NCBI GenBank assembly: GCA_034359265.1
Contig: CP136891.1
Coordinates: 39,672,001 to 39,736,000 of the forward strand
Source: Canna indica
Taxonomy: Eukaryota > Streptophyta > Magnoliopsida > Zingiberales > Cannaceae
Length of the DNA stretch: 64,000 nucleotides
Reading direction: 5' to 3'
Shown one piece after another: positions 56,380 through 64,000 of this stretch. The stretch's first letter is position 1. Each line of letters starts with the position of its first letter. A program made the translations under genes and the position numbers. A model generated the notes under the pieces. It ran no database searches, had not been told where the DNA came from, and worked only from the letters and a program-made list of their open reading frames with translations.

Positions 56380-57828
56380 GGCCACCCCTGGATTCTAGAT
56401 TCGGGAGCATCTGATCACATGTCTAGTAACATTTCTGATTTCTCTACTCTAGTCACCCCCACTTCCTACACCAATGTTACTCTTGCTGATGGTTCCTTCT
56501 CATCAGTCACGGGTATTGGCCACGTTTCACCCACATCCTCCCTACCACTTAAACACGTACTTTATATACCACAGTTTCCTTTAAACTTACTTTCCATTAG
56601 CAAACTTACTCGAGATCTGCATTGTTCTGTTACATTTACCTCTACTTCTGTTTGCATTCAGGATTCTCGGACTGGAAAGGTGATTGGCACAAGGCATGAG
56701 TCTCAGGTGTTGTACCAGTTGGTCTTGCCTACCTCTACTTCTGCCTTGGTAGTTGACTCCTCTCCGTTGCAGATTCATAGCCAGTTGGGACATCCTCATC
56801 TGCAGAAACTTAAGAAGATGTGTCCTCGTCTGTCTTTACTTTCTAGTCTTGAGTGTGAGTCGTGTCAACTGGGTAAATATTCTCTGTCTTCCTTTCCACG
56901 TAGTTCTAATAAGCGTGCCTTGGCACCATTTTCTATTGTTCACTCTGACATTTGGGGTCCTAGTCGTGTTTCTTCTAAGTTGGGTTTCAGATATTTTGTT
57001 ACTTTCATAGATGACTACTCTCGTATGACGTGGTTATTTCTTATGAAAGATAGGTCTGAACTATTTCATGTATTCTCAACTTTCTATACTGAAATAAAAA
57101 CTCAATTTGGTGTTTCCATTCGTGTCTTGCGCAGAAATAATGCTAAAGAATATTTTTCACATGCCTTTCAGTCCTCCTTCTCTACACAGGGTCTTCTCCA
57201 CCAGTCCTCTTGTCCACATACTCCTCAGCAGAATGGGATTGCTGAACGGAAGAACCGTCACTTAGTTGAGACAGCTCGTACCCTTTTACTGCACACGGGT
57301 GTACCCTTGCGGTTTTGGGACGATGTTATTCTTACGGCATGTTATCTTATTAATAGGATGTCATCTTCTGTTCTTCATGATCAAATCCCATTTAGCATTC
57401 TCTTTCCTCGTGATCCTCTATATAGTCTTCCTCCTCGTGTATTTGGATGTACTTATTTTGTTCATAATCTTTCCTTGGACAAAGACAAGTTATCTCCAAA
57501 ATCCATTAAATGTGTCTTTCTTGGTTATTCACGTCTGCAGAAAGGTTATCGTTGTTATTCACCTGAGCTGCGACGTGCCTTTGTCTCCACTAATGTTATC
57601 TTCTTTGAGTCTATACCGTATTTCTTGACTGAGTCTACCACACCTGAGTTGGTCACTGAGGTCCTTCCCATTCCTGTTCCACTATTTGTTCCACTATCCA
57701 TTCCTGATGTCACATCTTCTATGACTGTTGAGGACTCACTGCCCACCAGGCAAGAACCCACCCGGTTCTATACTCGTCGTGCTCCTTCAGATGCAGCTCC
57801 AGCCCCCCATCTGACTCCGCTGTCCTAG
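56380..57828 (+). pseudogene. Protease and integrase of element L
   Basis: Protease active site: WILDSGASDHMSSN (from 56,389). Pre-integrase: SQLGHPHLQKLKKMC, ECESCQLGKYS. Integrase core: HSDIWGP and IDDYSRMTWLF. The second catalytic position reads LRRNNAKEY where the family has Ser-Asp-Asn, so catalytic Asp is replaced by Asn. TPQQNGIAERKN follows, then KCVFLGYSRLQKGYRCY. A continuous frame of 469 codons from 56,419 to 57,828 makes this the longest intact stretch in the window, but the enzyme is predicted inactive. Confidence 0.88.
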
Positions 57829-58988
57829 CTGATCCCTTGCTAGTTCCAGATCCTTCCCCACCTTCTGATCTTGACCTGCCAATTGCCTTCAGGAAAGGTA
57901 TTCGTAAGTGTTCCACTTCTTATCCTATATCTCATTATGTTTGCTACGATACCTTATCTCCATAGTATTATGCTTTTATTGCTGCTCTCTCGAATGTTTC
58001 CATACCACAGACTATGTCAGGTGCTCTTGCTCTTTTTGATCTGTGATGGCGTCAGGCCATGATTGATGAGATGGCCACACTGCAGTCTAGTGGCACGTGG
58101 GAGCTGGTTCCTCTTCCTTCTGGGAAAACCACGGTTGGCTGCAAGTGGGTCTTTACAGTCAAGACAGCTCCTGATGGTTCCATTGATCGACTTAAGGCTC
58201 GGTTGGTGGCCAAAGGATACACACAGCGGTACGGGGTAGACTACTTGGATACTTTTTCTCCGGTCGCTAAAATTGATTCTGTACGCCTGCTCCTCACACT
58301 TGCAACTATCTGTGGATGGCGACTTCATCGGCTTGATATCAAGAATGCCTTTCTGCATGGCGATCTTGAAGAGGAGGTATATATGGAGCAACCTCCAGGA
58401 TTTGTTGCTCAGGGGAAGACCACCTTAGTCTGTCGGCTAAAGAAGTCTCTCTATGGTTTGAAACAATCCCCGCGTGCTTGGTTTGGCAAGTTCAGTTCTG
58501 CTATCACCAAGTTTGGCATGGTGAGGAGTAATTCAGATCACTCGCTCTTCTTTCATACTTCTTCTACTAGGAAAAGAGTGATTCTTATTGTTTATATAGA
58601 TGATATCATTATTACTGGAGATGATTCAGAAGAGATACAAAGGTTGAAATCTCATTTACATCAACAGTTCCAAACTAAAGATTTGGGTGATTTGAAATAT
58701 TTCCTTGGCATTGAAGTAGCTCGGTCAAGGGGAGCTATTTATATCTCTCAGATGAAGTATGTGTTCGACATGCTACAAGAGGCAGGCATGTTGGGAGCAC
58801 GACCTGTGGATACTCCAATGGATCCAAATACAAAGTTGCTACTAGGACAGGGAGAGCCCTTAGTTGATCCAGGTTCTTATCGGAGATTGGTAGGCAAACT
58901 AAACTATCTTACGATTACGAGGCCTGATATTTCTTTTGCTGTAAGTGTAGTTAGCCAGTTCCTTGATTCACCTTGTAAGAGTCACTAG
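57829..58988 (+). pseudogene. Reverse transcriptase of element L
   Basis: Stops interrupt the linker at about 57,966 and 58,049. From 58,059 the domain is open for 309 codons: MIDEMATLQSSGTWELVPLP, RLKARLVAKGYTQRYGVDY, DIKNAFLHGDLEEEVYMEQP, YGLKQSPRAWF, and the polymerase box IVYIDDIIITGDD. It ends with RPDISFAVSVVSQFL and a TAG just past 58,988. Confidence 0.9.
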
Positions 58989-59543
58989 GAAGCTACATTA
59001 AGGATTCTTTGTTATCTCAAGGCTGCACCAGGACTCTTGTATAGCAACCGAGGACACCTACAGGTGACAGGTTATTGTGATGCTGATTGGGCTGGCTCAC
59101 CTAGTGATCGTCGATCAACTTCTGGATATTGTGTGATGCTTGGTGGTAATCTAATTTCATGGAAAAGCAAGAAGCAGACTGTTGTAGCTAGGTCCAGTGC
59201 AGAGGCAGAATATAGGGCTATGGTGCTTGTAACATGCGAACCGATATGGCTTAAGCAATTGATGGGAGAACTTGGTATCACTCAAGTAGAACCAATGAAA
59301 TTATTCTGCGACAATCAGGCAGCTATGCATATTGCTTCTAATCGCGTGTTTCATGAGAGGACAAAGCATATAGAAATTGATTGTCATTTCATCAAGGAGA
59401 AAGTGCAATCCAATGAAGTAGTCTTGTTATTTGTGAGTTCCAATGATCAATTAACTGATATGTTAACTAAGTCCTTAAGAGGTCCAAGAATGATTTACAT
59501 ATGTAACAAGTTGGGCATGCATAATATATTTGCTCCAACTTAA
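58989..59543 (+). pseudogene. RNase H of element L
   Basis: GYCDADWAGSPSDRRSTSGY, SWKSKKQTVVARSSAEAEYR, LFCDNQAAMHIA and HERTKHIEIDCHFIKEK are all present. The C-terminus ends normally with NIFAPT and TAA. The only lesion is the TAG that separates it from RT at about 58,987. Confidence 0.9.
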
Positions 59544-59550
59544 GGGGGAG
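59542..59550 (+). promoter_or_regulatory. Polypurine tract of element L
   Basis: AAGGGGGAG directly precedes the LTR start TGTTGAAGG. Confidence 0.8.
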
Positions 59551-60101
59551 TGTTGAAGGACCAAAGTGTAAATATCATTGTATTACTGGACTAATATGTA
59601 AAATGATAAGATTTATATATTGTGGTAGAGGGGGGCTACCAAGATGATTCTTCTCCCCTAACTATCACAAGAAACAAAGGAAATATGTCTATTTATAGGC
59701 TTACAATGAAATATGTGATAGGCATGCACAACTACAACTAATGCAACTACAGCCACTAAAAATATTTTAAGATAAACACTAAACCTACTAAGACTACATA
59801 GAGTACTTCAAACACACTATATCCATAAACTCATTAAACCCACTATATAGATTAGCATCCATTTATAGCACTCCCAAAAGATAAATTCCACCACTAACTT
59901 TGAATTATTCTTCAACACCCCCCCTTGATAAAGCCTTGGTAACCATATCAGCTAATTGCTCATTTGTGTTGCAATATTTTAGTGTAATCTCCTCCTTTGT
60001 AACCAAATCACGAATAAATTGAAAGCGAATGTCAATATGCTTTGTTATGCTATGATAAATTGGATTTTTTGTTATGGAGATTGTTGCTTTGTTGTCATAA
60101 A

Positions 60102-60607
60102 ATATTTATGTTGCTCCTTGACTTTATTGAAGTTCTGCTAACATTATTCTTAACCAATGGCTTGACAAGCTGCTGATGAGGAAGACAATGCGGTTGTAGC
60201 TTGCTTCTTGGAGCTCCAAGTAATTACTCCTGACCCAAGAGTAAAAATATTTGCTGAAATGCTTCGCCTATCACCCAACGAACTAACCCAATCGTTGTCC
60301 GTAAACCCACATAACTTGAAATTGGAAACTTTTGAGTACCAAATCCCATAATCCATATTTATGTTGCTCCTTGACTTTATTGAAGTTCTGCTAACATTCT
60401 TCTTAACCAATGGCTTGACAAGCTGCTGATGAGGAAGACAATGCGGTTGTAGCTTGCTTCTTGGAGCTCCAAGTAATTACTCCTGACCCAAGAGTAAAAA
60501 TATTTGCTGAAATGCTTCGCCTATCACCCAACGAACTAACCCAATCGTTGTCCGTAAACCCACATAACTTGAAATTGGAAACTTTTGAGTACCAAATCCC
60601 ATAATCC
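60102..60607. repeat. 253-bp tandem duplication inside element M
   Basis: Copies 60,102-60,354 and 60,355-60,607 are nearly identical (for example ATTATTC versus ATTCTTC early on). It duplicates the RNase H segment with DNDWVSSLGDRRSISANIF. Confidence 0.92.
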
Positions 60608-60853
60608 ATGGTTCCAGCGATGTAACGCATGACTCGTTTTGCTGCTCCAAAATGAAGCTTTGACGGATGTTGGATAAACCTTGAAATCACAAGAACAAAA
60701 AATGCAATATTAGGTCAAGTGTGGGTTAGATAATCCTCCAACCAAGCTTCTAAAACTTTTAGCATCAACCAACTCTGCCTTATCCTCACGCTGCAATTTT
60801 TCATTGATATTCATAGGTGTAGCTGTTGGTTTACAATTGAGCATGTCAAATTT
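60140..60853 (-). pseudogene. RT end and RNase H of element M
   Basis: From the right, the RT C-terminus contains DMLNCKPTATPMN and SLVGGLS-type sequence, then RNase H: KRVMRYIAGTMDYGIWYSK, CGFTDNDWVSSLGDRRS, ITWSSKKQATTALSSSSA. The middle of RNase H occurs twice because of the 253-bp duplication. The catalytic DSDW-type motif reads DNDW. The rest of pol is missing. Confidence 0.82.
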
Positions 60854-60981
60854 ATTAATAGGCACAACGAGGCACAAAAGAAGATGTACGTTTTGGAGCT
60901 CAAGTGGGCAAGACTACAATGAAGGAGAAAAGAAAATAGGCAGAACAAAAAGAAAATAGATACTAAATACAACACTGAGTG

Positions 60982-62375
60982 GAACTTGGTTAGAAATTTC
61001 GGAGCTTGGAGAGAAAGTTTGGAACTTGGGTTAGAAAATAAGGAACTTGGGTTAGAAGGATAGGAATTTGGATCGGAAAGTTCGGAACTTGGGTCGGAAA
61101 GTTCGGAATTTGAGTCAGAAAATTTAGAACTTGGATCAGAAAGTTTGGGAATTGGGACGAAAAATTCGAAACTTAGGTTGGAAAGTTCGAATCTTGGGTC
61201 AGAAAGTTCGGAATTTGATTCGGAAAGTTTGGAACTTGGGTCAGAAAGTTCGGAACTTGGGTCCGAAAGATCAGAACTTGGGTCGGAAATTTCAGAACTT
61301 GGGTTAGAAAGTTTGGAACATGGGTGAGAAAGTTCGGAACTAGGGTGAGAAAGTTCGAAACTTAGAAAGTTTGAAACTTGGTTCAGAAAGTTTGAAACTT
61401 GGTTCAAAAAGTTCACAACTTGGTTCAAAAAGTTCGGAACATGATTCAGAAAGTTCGAAACAAGATTCAAAAAGTTCAGAACTTCGGTCAAAAAGTTCAA
61501 AAAATTCAAAACTTGGATTAGAAAGTTCGAAACTTGGTTCAGAAATTTCAGAACTTAGGTAAAAAAGTTCTGAACTTCACAAAGTTCGAACATAGGTAAA
61601 AAACTTCAAAACTTGGGTCACAAAGTTCGAAACATGGGTAAAAAAATTCGGAACTTGCTTCGGAAAGTTCGGAACTTGGTTCGGAAAGTTCGGAATGTTC
61701 GGAGCTTCGATCAAAAACTTTGAAACTTGGGTCAAAAAGATCGAAACAAGGGTGAGAAAGTTCGAAACTTGGTTCAAAAAATTCGGAACTTGATTCACAA
61801 TATTCGGAACTTGGGTCCTAAAGCTCGGGACTTGGGTCAGAAAGCTCAAAACTTGGGTCAGAATGTTCGGAACTTGGATAACAATTCGGAACGTGGGTTA
61901 GAAAGTTTGGAACTTGGTGTAAAGAATTTGAAACTTGGGTTAGAATGTTCGGAACTTGGGTCGAAAAGTTCGGGACTTGGGTTAGAAAGTTCGGAACTTG
62001 GGTTACAAAGTTCGAAACTTGGTTGAGAGAGTTCGAACTTGGATTCGAAAGTTCGGAACTTGGGTTCGAAAGTTCGGAGAGGAACATTTGTTAGAAAATT
62101 TAGAACTTAGGTGAGAAAGTTCGGAAATTGGTTCAGATAGTTCGGAACTCGGTTCAGAAAGTTCGGAAATCGGTTCAGAAAGTTCGGAAATCGGTTCAGA
62201 AAGTTCGGCACTCGGTTCAGAAAGTTCGGAACTCGGTTCAGAAAGTTCGGAACCCGTTTCAGAAAGTTCGGAACCCGGTTCAGAAAGTTCGGAACCCGGT
62301 TCAGAAAGTTCGGAACCCGGTTCAGAAAGTTCAGAACTCGGTTAAGAAAGTTCAGATTTTGGTCAAAAAGTTCAA
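60982..62375. repeat. 21-bp tandem array (GAAAGTTCGGAACTTGGTTCA type)
   Basis: Roughly 65 head-to-tail units of 21 bp over 1.4 kb. Units near 62,150-62,330 are almost identical (CGGAACCCGGTTCAGAAAGT), while those to the left are increasingly diverged. As 21 is a multiple of three, it opens heptapeptide frames on both strands. No spacers, so it is not a CRISPR array. It abuts the LTR side of element N and may be part of it. Confidence 0.88.
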
Positions 62376-62399
62376 CACTTCTATCACGGACTAAGTTGC

Positions 62400-62990
62400 T
62401 TGGGCGGAAAAATGTCCGTGCGGCTCCCTTGCCCCCGCAAGGGATAGGCCTTGGGCAAGGATCGCCTTGCCAATCTTCGAAAGTCGCGGACTCCCGAGTC
62501 GCCCGCGTTCGAACCTTGGTGTGCTTGGACGCAAAAACGTTTAGGCCAAATGGCTGTTTGTATGAAAAATGTTTACAAATGCTTGGACGGATGCTTGTAC
62601 GAATGAACTACAGAGATGTTTGCCCGGGGGCAATATAGGTGTGGAGCCTAACCCCCAAGTGTCACCCACGGGGTTCCCAAAAGCACGAGAAGCATGACAA
62701 AATTTCCTATGGCCGCACACCCTCACCGGCCATGCCACGGCTAGGAAACGAGGGGCGTTACCTAGTCGTGCGCAAAAGCGATGGGCGGTGCGCGAGCACT
62801 TTTACAATGCATAATTACATGATCCGCACACCCCACCGGCCATGCGGCGGCTAGCAAACGAGGGTCGTTACCTAGTTGCAGGCAAGTTGCAGGCACACCC
62901 CACATGAATGCATATGATGCGATATTTACAATGCACATTAGGGACCGTCATGACACATACAGGGCTTGACAAACCCGAGGGTCCTTAACA
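62400..62990 (-). repeat. 3' LTR of element N (left edge uncertain)
   Basis: It holds two copies of a CACCGGCCATG...CGGCTAG...AACGAGGG(G/T)CGTTACCTAGT unit (about 62,720-62,770 and 62,830-62,880), an internal repeat about 110 bp apart. Confidence 0.6.
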
Positions 62991-63003
62991 TTCTCCCCCC
63001 CTT
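62991..63003 (-). promoter_or_regulatory. Polypurine tract of element N
   Basis: Minus-strand AAGGGGGGGAGAA before the LTR start TGTTAAGGACC. Confidence 0.7.
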
Positions 63004-63571
63004 ATGAAGTCGACGCCCTCGTCGACCCCTTCTTGAATGAGGTGATGACGCCTTCTTCATGACACAAGGTACTCTCCTTCTCCCACCTAGCTTCAGAGGT
63101 AGGAAGTCCCTCCCACTTGACAAGGTACTCCCGCCATTTGTTGCAGTTAGGAAGTTTCACTTTGCAGTACGCCAAGATCTCCTCTGCTTCACGTTGCGCC
63201 GCCCTGGTTGTGGCGGGTGGACGTGTTGGAATGTTGTGTTCGTCATCGTGCAGATCGGCGTGGTAGGGCTTCAGGTTGCTCACAAGGAAGACGGAGTGTA
63301 TCTTGCACCATGCTAGCAGTTGGAGTCGATAGGCCACTAGCCCTACCCTTTTGATGATGGGATAGGGCCCATCGTATTTGCGCACGAGGCCTTTGTGTAT
63401 CTTACACCGAAAAACTGCAAGGGATGCCGGGTGGAGTCTTATTAGGACTTGGTCCCCGACCTTGAATTCTCGATGTCTCCTTCCTTTGTCGGCCCACTTC
63501 TTCATTTTGCGTGCTGCCGATTCGAGGTAGGCTCGGATGATCTCCTGATTTTGTTGCCACTCCTTGGCCAT
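63002..63571 (-). pseudogene. Integrase C-terminus and chromodomain of element N
   Basis: An open frame of 189 codons. Integrase C-terminal features are ADKGRRHREFKVGDQVLIRL, RKYDGPYPIIKRVG and HSVFLVSNLKPY. A full chromodomain follows, ILAYCKVKLPNCNKWREYLV plus KWEGLPTSEARWEKES, with the aromatic/acidic pattern of Reina-type chromoviruses that bind histone marks. It ends at the polypurine tract. Upstream parts are in other frames, so it belongs to a broken polyprotein. Confidence 0.85.
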
Positions 63572-63579
63572 TTGATAAG

Positions 63580-64000
63580 TAGCCAGACTACTTCCAGTGT
63601 AGCCAAGAACCAGTGAGTGGGGTGTCTAGTTGTCGTCCTAGCAAAATCTCGAAGGGACTCTTGTTAGTTGCGGAGCTCCTTTGCAGATTGTAGGAGAACT
63701 AGGCTACGTCTAACAACTTCGTCCAGTCCCTTTGGTTCCCCGCTACGAAGTGTCGGAGGTATTGTTCAAGGAATGCGTTCATGCACTCCATCTGCCCATC
63801 TATTTGAGGATGTAAGCTCGTGGAGAAGTATAGTTGAGACCCCAATAATTTGAACACCTCTGTCCAGAATCTGCTAAGGAATCGAGGGTCTCGACTCTCG
63901 ATCACTGATGACATTCCTTGGCACGCCCCAAAGTTTCACGACGTTCTGCATCACAAGTTTTGCGACTTCGCTTACGGTGCAATGCGAGGGAGCTGCCATG
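63580..64000 (-). pseudogene. Integrase core of element N, partial
   Basis: RDPRFLSRFWTEVFKLLGSQ and FSTSLHPQIDGQMECMNAFL are integrase core motifs, followed by EQYLRHFVAGNQRDW. Upstream of 63,900 the frame continues with VVKLWGVPRNVISDR. Between these parts a few extra bases (GAGTCGA-like, near 63,893-63,901) shift the frame. The start lies beyond the window. Confidence 0.82.

Larger units (their letters stand above)
55316..59620 (+). mobile_element. Copia element L, 5' LTR missing, 3' LTR truncated
   Basis: Gag, protease, integrase, RT and RNase H in order, a polypurine tract at 59,542-59,550, and 70 bases of the 3' LTR (TGTTGAAGGACC...) before element M interrupts it. No 5' LTR or TSD was found. 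Confidence 0.85.
59621..60855 (-). mobile_element. Truncated copia element M
   Basis: The 3' LTR (59,621-59,917) starts TGTGGTAGAGG and ends TTCTTCAACA. It is followed by a minus-strand polypurine tract (59,918-59,931) and RNase H/RT C-terminus. It stops at about 60,855, where the 21-bp array's flank begins. The TATA box is at 59,690-59,697 on the minus strand. It sits inside the LTR of L. Confidence 0.75.
62390..64000 (-). mobile_element. Chromovirus N (Reina-like), 3' part, cut by window end
   Basis: The 3' LTR ends TCCTTAACA at 62,990, followed by the polypurine tract and integrase with chromodomain on the minus strand. The left LTR edge is uncertain. The rest lies outside the window. Confidence 0.8.

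Noticed and set aside
60811..61509. 232-codon minus-strand frame with heptad repeats and a hydrophobic, membrane-like end
   Set aside because: The repeats come from the 21-bp array, and the hydrophobic end overlaps RT coding of element M in another frame, so it is a chance fusion.
60982..62375. Possible CRISPR array
   Set aside because: Units are directly adjacent with no spacers, no cas genes occur, and the context is eukaryotic retrotransposons.

Overview
This window reads as a plant nuclear chromosome, from an angiosperm with a large, repeat-rich genome. A monocot is possible, but the sequence does not prove it. Almost everything recognisable is a transposable element. There are Ty3/gypsy chromoviruses of Tekay/Del and Reina type, Ty1/copia elements including a SIRE-type family, two L1-like LINEs, an Au-like SINE, a hAT element and MITEs. 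I see no bacterial-style operons, no rRNA or tRNA genes and no CRISPR array. The only hint of a host gene is a set of exon-like blocks at about 45.1-47.2 kb (minus strand).

Region 1-36,003 is a nested tower that can be unpicked from target-site duplications (TSDs). A copia-type LTR (815-36,003, interrupted) received a Tekay-like solo LTR (1009-3816, TSD AGTCT) and a 30.7-kb composite gypsy element B (4284-34,939, TSD ATGAT, minus strand). Element B in turn received a solo LTR D (5368-9837), an intact-ended gypsy element A (12,021-22,068, TSD GTGCC) and a SIRE-like copia element C (25,661-33,664). D contains a SIRE-family solo LTR E (7585-9018, TSD GGCAT). C contains a hAT-type MITE inside its reverse-transcriptase region (28,696-29,118). 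The tower is therefore four levels deep. All long coding regions in it are broken by stops and frameshifts.

Region 36,004-48,358 is AT-rich and has less retrotransposon sequence. It holds a 22-bp-arm hairpin and an Au-like SINE whose 5' head is repeated, a 5'-truncated minus-strand LINE (38,153-39,866, 16-bp TSD), a plus-strand LINE (40,813-44,632, 13-bp TSD), the exon-like blocks with a copia remnant between them, and a MITE candidate.

Region 48,364-64,000 holds a small copia element J (TSD ACTAG, minus strand) and a hAT element K (52,962-54,803, TSD GATGTAAT) full of GGTACCG-type dyads, with a broken BED-finger gene that lacks the transposase core. After these come a plus-strand copia L with a substituted integrase residue, a truncated copia M with a recent 253-bp tandem duplication, a 1.4-kb array of 21-bp units, and the 3' part of a Reina-like chromovirus N that runs off the window.

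The coding regions do not work together as a pathway. Each belongs to a self-mobilising unit (gag, protease, integrase, reverse transcriptase/RNase H), and all appear inactive as they stand. The most informative signals are the insertion chronology, palindrome-rich LTR tracts that coincide with chimeric LTR breakpoints, the excess of TAG stops at CAG/TGG sites, the dyad-rich hAT element and the 21-bp array.
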